Source: Lithospermum erythrorhizon
Taxonomy: Eukaryota > Streptophyta > Magnoliopsida > Boraginales > Boraginaceae
Length of the DNA: 64,000 bases
Assembly (NCBI GenBank): GCA_019722365.1
Contig: JADFUC010000918.1
Span: 1 to 64,000 of the forward strand
Direction: 5' to 3'
The position numbers and the translations under genes are program-made. Shown piece by piece: positions 22,901 to 34,960 of the stretch. How positions within the stretch are numbered: the first letter of the stretch is position 1; every line of letters begins with the position of its first letter. The notes below the pieces were generated by a model, which saw only the letters and a list, made by a program, of their open reading frames with translations, did not search any database and was not told where the DNA came from.

Positions 22901-23940
22901 CGAATACAACAAGTCGCTCTCGGTTTGGCTAAAAGCGTGCTCTTGAATAAATGCATTATCTAGATGGGAATCGTACATAAGCGATTTTATCCTCAACGGA
23001 ACCAAGTGTTGGTGGGGAGGAGGGCACACAAATCAAAGGCGGGGAGGGAGGCCCTTAGGCTTTAGGATGAGACTTAGAGATAGTCTTGGAGCTTAGTGGA
23101 AACAGGGGAACCTTAGGTTTAGGCTTAGTCGTTTGCTCGATAATGGTAGACACTCAGTAAAGCACAACCCACTTAAAGTTACAACTCGACACACTCAATA
23201 AGCAGTATACCCTGTGAATCCACCGTCGACAATTAAACACAATAGCGAAAGGAACAACGATAAGTAAAGAAACTAAAATAATAACCTGATAAAGCGAAAA
23301 TAAAAATAAAATAAATTAACACGAACTTGCTCGATGAACAATACTGAAAAAATAATAATAATAATAATAAATTAAAAAAAAACTAAAAATAAAAACTGAA
23401 ACCATGCTAAAAAAGTAGAAAATAAACCTAATTAACTTCCTTGAAAGTTAGAGTTTAAGTGGGGATGGGCGGAGATGGCGAGACGACAGGAAATGGCAGG
23501 GAGTCTTGTGAGAGGGAGGTACGGGGGGAGGCGAAGAGGAGTGGGGCGCCGAAGGAAGCGGGGAGGCAAACGGAGGCATGGTGCGGATCACAGGAGCCCG
23601 AGTCGGTGAAAGGGAAAGAAAAAAAGGAGCCGGGGAAGAAGGAGTCGACGGGTTAGAGTGCATTTTTTTGTTTTTTTTAATTATTTTTCTAAGTGAAAAG
23701 GCCCCAATTAGCCTCGGGGTTAAATTTGGGGCGGGGAGACTTCAAAGTGGGCCCCAAATCATTTCGGGGTGGGGTAGGCACAATTCCTAAGACTAATAAA
23801 ACAATAATCAAATGAAATTACACTTAATACTACGATGGGTTACTGCTGATGCGGTATTTAACGTCGGCGAGACGGGTTACCTCAATTATAAACACGGGTT
23901 CAATGAAATCAATGACTCCTTCTGAGGTATTCCTACAGAT
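22901..23940. other. Non-coding retroelement DNA with low-complexity runs
   Basis: Holds an (AAT)n microsatellite at about 23350-23372, a purine-rich block (23450-23650) that gives overlapping ORFs on both strands, and an inverted repeat ATTTGGGGC/GCCCCAAAT (about 23724-23760). It lies between the integrase remnant and the possible third ORF. Confidence 0.5.
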
Positions 23941-23949
23941 ATTCTTTCG

Positions 23950-25210
23950 CTAATTATTACATTCACCCCAGCAAATGCTTCACATTGTTGTGATTTTCAA
24001 CTTAAACTGACTCCATTGGGGAAAAGCAATGCTTTACTATGAATGGACAGCTCCCGTCTTGATTTTAACTTACACGGAAACAAACGGAGAGCCTTGAATT
24101 GAATAACAAAACTTTCATATACGGCTCCAATGTCTTTCTACTCGCTTATTAGCTTTATCGTAGTAAAATTGCATCTTTTCTCGCACTTAAAGATCCTAAC
24201 GCATTCTCATAAAGCGTCAGCCTCGGCTTCATCGGCTGGATTAGGTTGGGCTTACTTCTGCAACCAGTGAATCCATATCAAAATTAAACTTTAGATTGCT
24301 TAATATGCCTTATGTTCCAACTCCAGCAAGAGTAGCAAGAAGCTTTACCATAAACTAGATGCAGCGGGGCTAGTGCGATGGAGTATGCTATATCATTCTC
24401 GCGACCAGAATCACGTCATTTCAGCTTGAGGACCCGGTCATTTCCTTGTTGGAGTTCCTTGTCTTCTCCAGAATATCCTTGATTTGTCTATTGCTAGTTT
24501 CCACATGCCCTGATGTTTGTGGGTGATAAGCTAAAGCGACACGATGAATAACATTATATTTTACTGTCTTGGGCAGAAGAATTACAAAAATGTTACCCCG
24601 TATTTGATTAAAACTCTAGGAGTTCAAAGACAGCAGAAAATATGGGTAATAACTTTCAAAAACTTACGTGATTACCACTTTATTATCATTAGTTCTAGTG
24701 GCAATACCTCTAGCCATTTAGACACATAATCAACGGCCAATAAGTATATATTCAAAACCACAAGAATTTGGGAAAGGATCCGTGAAGTCGATTCCCAATG
24801 CGTGAAATAATTGACTCACGAGATTATTTGTCAAAGGCATCGTTTCTCTTACCAAGGTTACTATTCTTTGGCATTTATGGCATCTTGTCTGAGAAAGCTA
24901 TAGCATCTTTGGTGGCGATGGCCAGTAAGAACCCGGCTTGAAGTATCTTTGGTCGTTTCTTGCCTCCAAATGACCTCCATGAAATTTCGATGCGTGAAGC
25001 GGTGATTCAAATTACCTTCCTTTATAGGAACACATAATCGGATAATCGATCGAGGGGCAATATTTGAAAGGTATGGGTCCTACGAGTAGAAGTATCTGCG
25101 CCGATAGAATCGACTTCTTTCGTGAACTTCATCGGGGAGAATAATACGAGGCAAGAAAATTCACAATATCGACAAACCAGCTTCTGTCTCCATCTGGCAA
25201 ACATTCATGT
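23950..25210 (-). pseudogene. Integrase remnant of an Athila-like gypsy element
   Basis: Integrase joins retrotransposon cDNA to the chromosome. On the minus strand an [22 protein letters not shown] block (about 24450-24540) marks the catalytic core. A later segment (24300-24410) reads LVYGKA followed by IKQ-type residues, as in the C-terminal region of Athila/Tat integrases. The region near 24860-24960 fits the zinc-binding N-terminal part, where pieces such as CQK are spaced suitably. Frames change several times, so it is non-functional as given. It follows the RNase H remnant. Confidence 0.75.
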
Positions 25211-25289
25211 AGTAAACTTTCATTTATGGGCATCAAATTTCCACACACTGACATCATTAGGATTTATCACCTCAGCTTGACTGGGCAGA

Positions 25290-25700
25290 TGATGACGCGT
25301 GTTTTAAAACATCGCGATTTATAAGATCAAACTCTTGTAGCAAGAGAATCCATCTAATTAATCGGGGTTTTGCAGCGTTCTTAGTTAAAAATATTTTAAT
25401 CTCTGAGAATAGTCAGTATAACCAATCACTTGTGAACCCAGTAGATAAGAGCGGAGATTGTCTAAATCGAATCTATTTCTTGAGTAATTAACTACCGGTT
25501 GGCAGGTGTAATTTATTTGTGCATCATTCAAAGTTCTCACCAGCGTAATGAATTACTACAAGCAAGTTATCAACCTTTTTTGTCCCTAACACGACTCCTA
25601 AAGCATAATCAAAAGCATCCAATTATTTCGAATGGGAGTAACCAATTTGGTGCAACAAGAATAGAAGCGATGGTCACTCTCCTTCCAGCAATTCATAATC
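25290..25700 (-). pseudogene. RNase H remnant, Athila-like element
   Basis: RNase H removes the RNA strand during reverse transcription. The minus strand gives LRSYLLGSQVIGYTDYS (about 25410-25460) and then KPRLIRWILLLQEFDL (about 25320-25370), both diagnostic of gypsy RNase H. The asparagine-rich start near 25500 matches the usual linker from RT. Small shifts split the frame. Confidence 0.8.
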
Positions 25701-25877
25701 GACTAAACTCGAGATTTAACGCATCTTTAGCCGATAAATCAAAGGGGCTTACGGACTTTGAAAATACTTATGAGCCTTACATAAAAAGAAACCGGCGTAC
25801 CTCGAAACTTTTATCCCTTTCTGAGTTAGGTGAATTTGAGAGTTTTGATATAACATCTATCTTAGCTTTATCAACCT

Positions 25878-26450
25878 CTATGCCCTTTTGAGAAAAATAT
25901 GTCCTAATACAGTTCCCTGTTTAACCATAAAATGACACTTTTCCCAGCTTAAAGTTAAATTGGTTTTTAATAGCGATTTGGGGCCGTTCCGGATGCTTTC
26001 TGAGCAATTTTCAAATGACTCTCCAAATACTGAAAAGTCATCCATAAATACCTCAATAAACTTCTCAATCATATCAGTGATAATGGATAACATGCATCTG
26101 AAATGTCGCGAGGCATTCACATGCGTAGAAGGGCATCCTCAGGTATGCGAGTTCGAAAAGGACAAGTGAAGGTAGTCTTCTTGATCTGCGAATTTATAGG
26201 TATCTGAAAATACCCGGACAAACCATCTAGAAAACAATATTACACATGACACGCGCCAACCTCTCGAGCATTTGATCAATGAAAGGTAAGGGAAAATGAT
26301 CCTTTTTTAATAACAGTATTTAATTTCCGAAAATCAATGACCATTCTCGACCACATGCTTATCACAGTTGGCGTAGCTAGATTCATTTAAGATTTCTGAT
26401 GATACCGAGACTTTTACAGGGGACTACATGCGGAGGATTCTTAATTACTA
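25878..26450 (-). pseudogene. Reverse transcriptase remnant, Athila-like element
   Basis: RT copies element RNA into DNA. The ORF at 25878-26120 carries EKFIEVFMDDFSVFGESF; FMDD is the Athila form of the YxDD catalytic motif. It ends in the EKCHFMVKQGTVLGH block. Farther upstream, frames read FIDQMLERLA (about 26265-26300) and TFTCPF (about 26170), the palm-domain motifs. A frameshift separates these parts. The frame also breaks before RNase H. Confidence 0.85.
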
Positions 26451-27221
26451 TTAGAGATAGGATAGAAGCAATAAATAAAGGCGGCTTAAGCGCTCGGTCA
26501 CGTAATACCTCTCTTTCAAATTTGGATTTAGCCTCATTTTTGAGTATCTCTTTACCGAGGCTTAGCGTTTATCCTCCAAGCGAGTTTTATGCATGCAAAG
26601 CATTGGACTAATCCCTTGATATCAGCAAGAGTCCACCCTATAGCTTGAACATTGTCCTTGGCGCCTCAAGTGAGCTACTCTTTCACAGCAACTTAGTTAA
26701 ATCGTGAGGAAATAACAACTGGAAGTGTTTCATTAGTACCAAGATAAACATATTTTAGATGGGATGGTAAGGGCTTAAGCTCACAGCAAATTGAGTGAGG
26801 CTCACGAGGAAAGGACAATTTTAGAATTAAAAATTCACAAAGAGTCTAACATGGAATTTCCGGGAATAATAAAGGAGTTTTATCGAGGCTTTCCTATGCG
26901 TCGTTACTTAAATCCTGTCACTGATGGAAAAAATCAGAGCTGAATTCTAACTTATCCCTTTTTATCAACCATGAGCTTTGGAAAATCTCACGACTTAACT
27001 CCTCAATCTTTGAAACGAACGGACTCGGCAGTGCTCCAAAGGATTTAAGCGGCGAGAATTCAGCAGTTTGATCAAGCGTAAACATAGTTAACTTCCCGTT
27101 TTACCGCATCCGATTAGAGTCGGTGGTAGCCATAAATGGCCTTCCCAAAGAATATGAGATTCATGAGGACGGTGTGGTGTTCCATCTCAAAACCCGCAGA
27201 AATCTGAGGACAATCGGTTTA

Positions 27222-27419
27222 TCAATTTGCACAGCGTCTGCGATACCCACAGGATATTTTCTTTGGACGATCGGCTAATTGGAGAATTCGTAGTAGTAGG
27301 TTTAATTCTTTAAGCCCTAATTGCAGGAGTACAAAAGAATAAGGAAGAAGATTTATGCTAACACCTAAATCTAACATTGCCTTAGCATTTGAGAATCCCC
27401 AAATACTAATATCAATCAT
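27222..27419 (-). pseudogene. Aspartic protease remnant, Athila-like element
   Basis: Retroelement aspartic protease cleaves the gag-pol polyprotein. The ORF reads KAMLDLGVSINLLP then LQLADR, matching the Athila active-site region, where DLGASIN replaces the usual DSGA/DTGA. The flap and C-terminal part are out of frame or lost. Its position between gag and RT fits the element order. Confidence 0.8.
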
Positions 27420-27499
27420 AAAACTTCGAGGGTCACTTAATTTTAGGTGGCAAATCGATTTAAAATCTGACGTTAAGCGATCTCGCTTAAATAAAACCT

Positions 27500-28402
27500 T
27501 TCATTAGGCTCATATTTCTCTTATTAGAACTTCGAGTCCTTGAAGAACTTAGCATAAAGGCGAGGAATATTTTAATCACATTCCCAATAAAAGGTAAATT
27601 AACATGAACTTTAGAAAGAATTTCATAGAGTTTAGAGAAAGACTTATAAACAGTTGCCAGAACCTCTTCGGAAGGCATTAGCGGAACATATGGCTTCACC
27701 ACCTCCTCCATTTGTCTCTCGTCTAGAGTGGCTTCCCCTTTTGCTTGCTCTTTTTCTTCCTTTTTTCCGATTGCTTCTTGATATTCACAACTTTTCTTGT
27801 CTCCATGAGATCCAGTATCGAAGTTTTGGCTCTATGGTCATCGCGCGCTGCTTGCTCGGGTTGACAAAACTTGCCAAGTTAAACACGGTGAGCCTCGGCA
27901 ATTGACCCATAGAGATTTATAACTTCACGATTAATGAACTAGTGTTCGATTATGTGCTTTACGATTCTTAAGCATTTGTAAGATTTGATCAGGCCGACCT
28001 CCGCGACTTGCCCAGTGCATTGTTAGCATGAATATTCACTTTTGCCTTTGGGGTTGCCGCTTACGATATTCTTCCACGAGAAATTTGGATGATTCCTCAC
28101 CCAGGATTATAGGTGTTTGAATAGGGATCGTTCCTCGTTTCTTGAATTGTACCCGTTCGTGGCATTTTAAGCACATTCGACATCTCGAGAATAACCTCGT
28201 AGAGGAAGAATACATATTAGCGCTCTGCGTAGATGATCGTCTCATAGATAAGCTTGCTCAATTTGCCTCTGCATGGATGCCAACTGTCTATCCACATCAA
28301 TGTTGGAATTAGAATTTATTCCATGTACTCCTTTAGTATTTCTCTAACGCCCCATACACCAAGGGTGAAACAGCTAATGATTCAAAATTTTCTTAAATCT
28401 CT
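27500..28402 (-). pseudogene. Degraded gag-to-protease linker
   Basis: Minus-strand ORFs at 27487-27711 and 28036-28245 lie where the gag C-terminus should be. The first contains PYVPLMPSEEVLA and SKVHVNLPFI, recalling the NIPF-type segment before Athila protease. No intact zinc knuckle is visible; CRMCLKCHERVQF in the second ORF has closely spaced cysteines but not the CCHC spacing. Confidence 0.5.
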
Positions 28403-28792
28403 TCATTTGTCTTGCCATGCCTCATTTACAGTGTCAACCATCATTTGATTAATGCTGAGTCGGACCATCATAGAAATATGAGTGTTGTACTTCATGTGGT
28501 AACATATGATTGGGACACTTGAATCAATAATATGAAAAGCAGTCTGCATTTCATTGGAAAGACTAAATAAATAAATGCTTTTATTAAAATTCGAAATCTG
28601 CTTCCTCAGTGATGCGCTCTTTGCATATGTATAGAACTTTGCCACAAACTTCTCATGCATCTCCCTCCATGTATGAATAGACTGAGGAGGTATAGATAAA
28701 AACCACCTATGGGCTGCATCCTTCAAGGTATATGGGAGCATCTTCAGCTTCAGGGACTCGTGTGTTACTCCGCGGCTGGGAAGACTAGTCAT
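28403..28792 (-). pseudogene. gag (capsid) remnant, Athila-like element
   Basis: Gag forms the virus-like particle. The 129-residue ORF contains LKMLPYTLKDAAHRWFLS, then IHTWREMHEKFVAKFY and AKSASLRKQISNF, the standard retrotransposon gag pattern of Athila/Tat elements. The C-terminal third is less typical, suggesting a frameshift. It is the first gene after the primer-binding site at 29171-29184 in minus orientation. Confidence 0.85.
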
Positions 28793-29170
28793 TCAGAATG
28801 TCGGTGGGTCTTCGATTCGTCCGTGAAAAGGATTGGCAAGTTATGGAAGTAGAAAACTCCTCAACTCAAAATTTTTAGTTTGCATCATCGAGCGATGCAA
28901 GAAGGATGATCACGCTCGCGGTAGTGACAGTCTTTCATTTGTCTTCCGCAGGTTGAATCGCCGTTATTGTAGAACTAGAACTTTGACACCTATTCGCTTC
29001 CCGAGTTTGTCGATATAAATTAGTTCAAGCGGTAATAATCGAGGACAATGAACGTCGACCAAGCATGCACCTTTAAAATCACAACTCGAAACAAAAGATC
29101 AAACAACCAAACAATAAATATAAAATAACTTAAAACTAAAACAACTACTAAAAATTTAAATAATTCTAGT

Positions 29171-29184
29171 TCCCGGCAGCGTGA
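29171..29184 (-). other. Degraded Asp-tRNA primer-binding site
   Basis: The minus strand reads TCACGCTGCCGGGA, a damaged form of the Asp-tRNA primer site seen better preserved at 6047-6064. It lies between gag and the LTR piece starting at 29187. Confidence 0.55.
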
Positions 29185-29186
29185 AA

Positions 29187-29403
29187 TTTTATGGAACAAA
29201 ATTATATATTCCTCGCAAAGAGCACGAGTCGTGTGTAGTAGTCACCGATTGCTCAAGTAAGGGTCAAAATCCACTGAGGAACTTGTTGTTTACTTAAATT
29301 AATTGTAGTTGTTGAAAGAAGTATATGTGATTTGGATTGATTGACTAAAATAAATAAACTTAAACTAACAATGGAATTAAAAGGGATAAACTTATTAATA
29401 AAA
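29187..29403 (-). mobile_element. Athila-like 5' LTR, inner piece
   Basis: This is LTR sequence directly next to the primer-binding site, including a GGGTCAAAATCCACTGAGG-like block common to such LTRs. It is cut at 29403 by the family B LTR. The other piece appears from about 32100. Confidence 0.65.
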
Positions 29404-32100
29404 AGGATTACGAGTGTAATAACCCATTACGAAAAAAAAAAATTAATTTTTTTAGATTCGGTCGGGACCAGGATAATATAAATAATTTAGATGATAATAT
29501 TATTATTTCGTATTAAAAATTTTTAGCGAATTTCATTTATAATTTAGTAGTTTTGCTATGGAAAATTTATCTTTGGAATCACGTTCATTGAGATTTGCAT
29601 CACCACGGAAACCGGAGAATTAACCCGAAACGAGCGGGACTGAGGTTTTTTAAATATCTCTCTTACATTACACATCCTCGCTGTCGTATGGCTTGACATC
29701 ATGTCTTACACTGCTCTCCTTTGGTGGCCGAGATTTCGCTTCACTCCCCCACTTGAATTTTTTCTTGGGCATTTACCAACCGGGTGTCATTTCCAGGCAG
29801 ATCGTTTAGAATATCGTTCTCCCATTCGTTCTTCGAGGAGTTAAGGTATGAAATTCCAGAGTCTTTTGAGATATTTCTTGGGTTTTGACATAGTTGACTT
29901 TTCATAATTCAATTTATGATGAATCTTAGTTGGTTATGGGTTCTATCTTTGTATATAAGTGATTAATTCATGACTTAGAAGTCGTTTAGCGAGGATGTTA
30001 TGGCTGGGTTAAACAGTTTTAGGTTGACTTTTCAGGTGATATTTTCTAAGACTTTAAATGTAGGAGATTTATGTTGGGACCTTATTATAGTTGTTGTGAT
30101 GTTAAATTGGTATTTAACATTGATTAAAGCGATTAGATTGAAAAAATGTTAATTCCAAGTTGAGTTATAATTGATATTTCGAGGTATAGGTTGTTAATTA
30201 TGGACCTGCTGATTAACTAGAATGACTTATAAGTTGATTTATAATGATTAAGTAATAAGATGGAATTTTAGCGAGGGGATCGATTAAGGTTGTGTCGATG
30301 GGATCATAATTAGATAGTTAATCGAGTCATGTTAATTTGTTTAGAATGGTTCCCCCAAGAGTTGGTTATATATCATATAGAAACGCCGGTACAGTAGTAG
30401 ATCTTGATTATACTTTTTGGGTGTTCTATTAGGCATTGATCGTGGAAAGGAGGCAGTTACCGTGATTGTGTTAGCGGAGAGGTTTTGTAGTAGCTAAGCA
30501 TTTGAGTCACTATCTCGCGGTGTTACTTAGCGTATTCATTTTAAATTGTGTGAACATGTGATTGTGTTATGATTAGAGAATGATATACATGTAATTGTTG
30601 TATGATTATGTGTGATTCGTTTAGTGAGCCAAGATATGATTATGTGATTATATTACGTGGCGTTGAAGAGAGATTGTGAGGTAAGTAAATGCTTGAACTC
30701 CCGAGCTTATATTCGATTTACGTGGCCTTGTGACCCAACATGATTCTGTGGCCTTGTCGTGGGTGTGTTTGACTTCACGATTGTGAGATGTTTTAGGCGT
30801 GTGCTTGGATATTGTTTGGGAGTAGAGTGGTTGGTTATTGAGGAGGTGATGGTTAGAGTTATCTATGACTTGAGGTGACTTGAGTGTCGAGGATTGGCTA
30901 CATGTTTGGGATGATTAGGGGTTAGGTGGCTCTCGCTAAACTGCGGGGATATGCGAAGCGATATTGGCATTATACTTAGTGTATAAGTGCGGTGTCTTGT
31001 ATACTTAGTGTATAAAAGCGGTGTGCCTTATACTTAGTGTATAAGTGTGGTGTGCACTTATACTTAGTGTATAAGAGTGGTGTGCACTTATACTTAGTGT
31101 ATAGGCGGTGTGCCTTGTACTTAGTGTATGAGTGCGATGTCTTGTATGCTGAGTGTATGAGTGCGATGTGCCTTATCACTTTTTGTGTATAAGTGCGGTG
31201 TGCGCCCCCTCTTTTTGTGTATAGAATGCGGTTTTGTGGCACTTATACTACGGTATAAGTGCGGGGTGATTATTGATTAGTCCGTTCCTGCGGGTAGGCC
31301 CAGTTGAGCATATGCTGGCATTAGAGGTTGGTATCTTGGTGGGGATATGAGAGAGATGGGAAGTTTGATAATGACTAGAGTTTTAGTCGTTGTTGAGTCT
31401 CTTGATTTCACTACTAGGTGTTTGCTTATAAAACGCTTACATTATATCTTCGTGTATTATGTCTGAGACTTCTGTGGAATCGTGTTGTATGACACTTTTT
31501 AGGTAGTCACGGATATATGTATTTTATTCATATTTGACTATTATATTATTGGTCCATGACTCGTTACGTATGGTAAGTTCAATACATGTTAAGTTTCGCA
31601 CTAAGCTTACAGCGGTTTACGCTTTTACTTTTTTCGCGTGGGGCGGCATTTCGTTTGTGCAGGGTTGTGAGAGACGGTTGAGCGAGAGGCATTTGAGAGT
31701 TTTGTTCAGTGGCTAAGGTGGCATCGGAGTGGCGGAGGATCTCGCGGTCGATTTTGATGTGTTGTCGGCTTGTTTTTGATTGTTGTATTTCCCTTTTCAA
31801 ACTTAGCCCCAGCCGGCGATTGTCATTTTTGTATTACGATGCAGTCTTTAGTCTCTTTTGTAGCCTGCCCGGCATTCACTTGTTTATTTGGGATATATTG
31901 TATATATATAGGTTTGTTGGTTAGATATCAGCGCGAGGGATTGTAAAGTTTTAAAAAGCTGTGATTATTTTTGGAAATATTATATGTAATCTTGTTTTTT
32001 GGAAGAAGCTTGAGTAGTTTTAAAAGCTGATCGTTAAAACCGGTTTGGTGGTCCCAGTGTTCGGATTATAATGGCGCTACCGCCTCGGGCGGCCGACTTG
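29404..32100 (+). mobile_element. Family B LTR, first copy (nested)
   Basis: Starts TGTAATAACCCATTAC and ends near a CCTCGGGCGG block. It matches 59455-62170 over its whole length, including the opening GGTCGG...ATAATATAAATAATTT, the CCCCCAAGAGTTGGTTAT block (about 30350) and the palindrome array. No gag-pol follows and no primer-binding site is visible, so it looks like a solo LTR inside the Athila-like LTR. Its 3' boundary is approximate. Confidence 0.75.
30966..31262 (+). repeat. Palindromic tandem array in family B LTR
   Basis: About ten units of 26-32 bp, built on CTTATACTTAGTGTATAAG followed by TGCGGTGTGC. Seven-base arms around TTAGT make each unit a hairpin candidate. Later units are more degraded. 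Confidence 0.85.
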
Positions 32101-33060
32101 GGCGAATCGTCTAATGGGGAGGTATCGGCTTCGCTGCTGATGGTATTCTACATGCAAATAATAGATTTATCCTTGGCTTTAGGGTCAATTTCTCGTTAGT
32201 TCGGTATACCCGTTGAATTGGGAGGTTCGTAGAATGTTACCGGTTTAGTGTCTCGCAATAATACATTTGGTAAATTAATTTGCTAAAACTGAAGCGCAAA
32301 ATCATATTAGAACCAACTCGTGTGTTCTTGGCCTTCCGTATAACTTGACCATTTAATTATGTCAGTGATACATTATGTCTTCTTTCGGATGAGGGGTTAC
32401 ATAATACTCGAGGATTCTCATATAAAAAAAATTGGCGGAATTCCAAAACAATCGAATCAAATTAAGTTCAATGATTAATACTAGTGCAATTATAATAACT
32501 CAAAATTCGGATAGAAAAATACGCGGTCAGTATAAAACCCCGGTAATAATAATAGATTTAAGCTATTCTTTCAAATGCCCCGAGAATAATTTATAAATAA
32601 TATTATTGAAAGCATAAAGAAATTTTAACTAGAGTATAAAATAAGAGTAAGAAATCTTAAATGGTATGCTTGGCAAGCTTGTCAGCAGGAATATAATATT
32701 AACAAGCTGCTGCGCGTTGCGTGGAGAGTGGTGCCCAAAAACTGAATGAATATTATGTTTATAACCATAGCGATTTATATATGATTGGGTTAATTCAGAT
32801 CTTTTATTTACGGCAGAGAACTTTTTATGCATCCGGGCCTCTTTTCTTTACTTTTCGATGGAATTTTTTGTCAGCTCTTCAGGAAAATTAAATGAAACTT
32901 CGACCCTTGGCGAGAAACATTTTAATTAACTAGGCACGTCTAGAATTAAGCGTAATAACTTTGGAAATAATAATAAAAATCACAGAGATAAAAAATATAT
33001 AATATTTGTCGATTAAACAATGAAAACAAGCCAAAATTATGAGTAATAAAAATCACAAAA
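32100..33060 (-). mobile_element. Athila-like 5' LTR, outer piece
   Basis: Shares order and short blocks with the LTR at 6071-7113, including a GGTATACC-type segment, an AATTAATTTGCT-like block and the AAACAATGAAAA block near 33020. It is the continuation of 29187-29403 beyond the inserted family B LTR. The right end is approximate. Confidence 0.55.
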
Positions 33061-34196
33061 GAAACCATCACAAAAGCGCATAGCCAGTATTCGCTAATCG
33101 AGTTACGCATAAGTGATAGGAGACGAAATAACATAGACCAGAAACACAATTTATTATTCTGACATTGTGCATTGCTTCATAGCACGCCAGAAATTGACAT
33201 GGAGTAGCCAAGATCACTGACTGAAGTTTATCAAATCCAGTATGTAACTTCACTTGAAGAAAAAAATCCATGAACTGAACCTAAAACCCATATGCTCCTT
33301 GTTAGAAAATAATTTCACAGTTTTAGGACCTGCAAATCATTGGTTGAATCAGTCCTTTTATATTAGCTCAACAGTACTTGATAACAAGTCCATTCTTGAA
33401 TTGAAGTACCCAAGGTCTAAAGAAAAGGAAGAGAAAGAACAAGACGAAGACCAAATAATAGCAGAAGAACAAGAATGGAACAAGCACAATGTTTTTATAT
33501 CAAAACTGATACAAGAAAATCATTATTTGGCTACACATCTCATTACATATTATCTCATCTCATTACATATCTTATATCTCATTATCCATAGCTCATAACT
33601 CACACGGCATATATCTCAGCTCGCGGCTCAACTAAACATCATTACCAAACTAATCTCCATTTCATCTTTATACCCTTACAAAATTGGGATCAAGACTTAT
33701 ATTTAGTAATCTGAACATCCAACAACTTGACTCCATAATAACTTTAGCATGAACTAAATTCTTTTCTAACATATTGATTGGTAGACACCAGTGAACAGAA
33801 ATATGTCAGTGAATAAATATTGAAAGTCGAATATTTTCTAAAGAGTACTAATAAAATATTCTTAGAAGAAAATTTTAAGACCTTAAGAGATCTGTAGTAA
33901 AAGAAACTGAATAGGAACTCAGTAATTAGGTAGTCTCCTGTGTAAGAATTAACAAATGGAAAAAGGGTTCACTGTATCCCTCTACTGGTGTGCATTCAAA
34001 TTTGATAAAAACCCTTTCAATCTATTTTTCAAGAACTCCAACAAGGAAACAGGCCGTAAATTCTAAAATCTCAGTATCCTTGATTGGACCTGTGTTTATT
34101 ATAAAATTCCTTCCCTTTTCATAATCATTCTACATTAGTTTCTGCCTAGCCCTAGATAGCTTCATCTCAGAAACATCATTTCTTATAAGAGTATAT
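33061..34196. other. No recognised gene
   Basis: Contains a 114-codon plus-strand ORF (33254-33598) with a Lys/Glu-rich middle and a hydrophobic Leu/Ile/Tyr tail, overlapping a minus-strand ORF. Neither shows a known domain, promoter or splice pattern. The rest is AT-rich. Confidence 0.4.
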
Positions 34197-34960
34197 GTAT
34201 TGCGAAAAAAAAATTTATTATTTATATTGCGCCCAATAATAAAACCCATTTGGGAAAATCTTTATCAGTTACAAAGAAAGATTTATCAAGCGGTTGTAGT
34301 CCCGTATCGGTCACAGGATTCTCTACGTATCTTGGCGTATTCGATTGAAGCTACGACGTGAATGAATGTGGTGAGATGTTTGATTTGGATATGTGTCTGG
34401 GCGGGGCTTTGGGGCGTAAACTTGGTCTTGGGCGTTAGATTTGAGTAAACCCGGGATGCGCTGCGGCGTTGATCCCGTATGGTTGTGTAAACGTCGTTGT
34501 CTTGGACTTGGGTCTTGTCTTGGGGTGTTGGGCGTTGCCCGTGGGACTGGACTTATCGGATGTCGCTTGGATTGGACTTGGGCCCGGTGGGACTTGGATG
34601 AGCAGTGTAGCTTGGGTGGGTTTATAGCCCCCCGGCCGGCGGGGCCTTCGCGGCGTGTTCACCTCACCGGTGATGTGTTCGAGGCGCCTATTTGATGTAG
34701 GAGGGCTTCCATGACATGATCCTCTCACGGATTTGATGTGGTTGCGAGGGGCTTGATGGCGTGTTTCCCTTGGCTGAGTCTTTTGTGGCCTTGAGAGCCC
34801 GATAAGCGTGATTCCGAGGCGTCTTGATGCGAGGGGGCTTGACGGCGTGATTCTTGTGTCTTGGATTTGAAGCCTTGAGGCAGCTGACGTGATTCCAGCG
34901 TCTAGATTTCTTTGTGGTTGCGGGGGCACTTGTAAGCGTGTTTCCTGTGTTAGAATCTAG
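34197..34960 (-). mobile_element. Family D gypsy 3' LTR
   Basis: Matches 45517-46285 along its length, starting TGTAT on the plus strand and passing through GATCCCGTATGGTTGTGTA and GTTCGAGGCGCCTATTTGAT. The interior genes read on the minus strand, so this is the 3' LTR. Its right part is an internal tandem array (34735-34945). Confidence 0.85.
34735..34945. repeat. Tandem subrepeats inside family D LTR
   Basis: Four to five degenerate units of about 45-50 bp built on GGGGCTTGATGGCGTGATTCC followed by GCGTCTTGGATTTG-like sequence. The other LTR carries the same kind of array at 46080-46280. Confidence 0.65.

Noticed and set aside
23050..23140. TTTAGG-like words suggesting interstitial telomere repeats
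   Set aside because: Only scattered CCTTAGG/TTTAGG words without the regular TTTAGGG period.
23448..23663. Paired Pro/Ser-rich and Glu/Gly-rich ORFs on opposite strands
   Set aside because: Both are products of one purine-rich low-complexity tract.
30966..31262. Possible CRISPR-like array
   Set aside because: Units are contiguous degenerate tandem repeats without unique spacers, in a plant LTR.
33254..33598. 114-codon plus-strand ORF with charged middle and hydrophobic tail
   Set aside because: No known domain, no promoter or splice support, overlapping ORF on the other strand, and located beside retroelement remnants.
34435..34929. 164-codon minus-strand ORF
   Set aside because: It lies wholly inside the family D LTR and its subrepeats; Pro/Arg-rich composition follows the GC-rich repeat.
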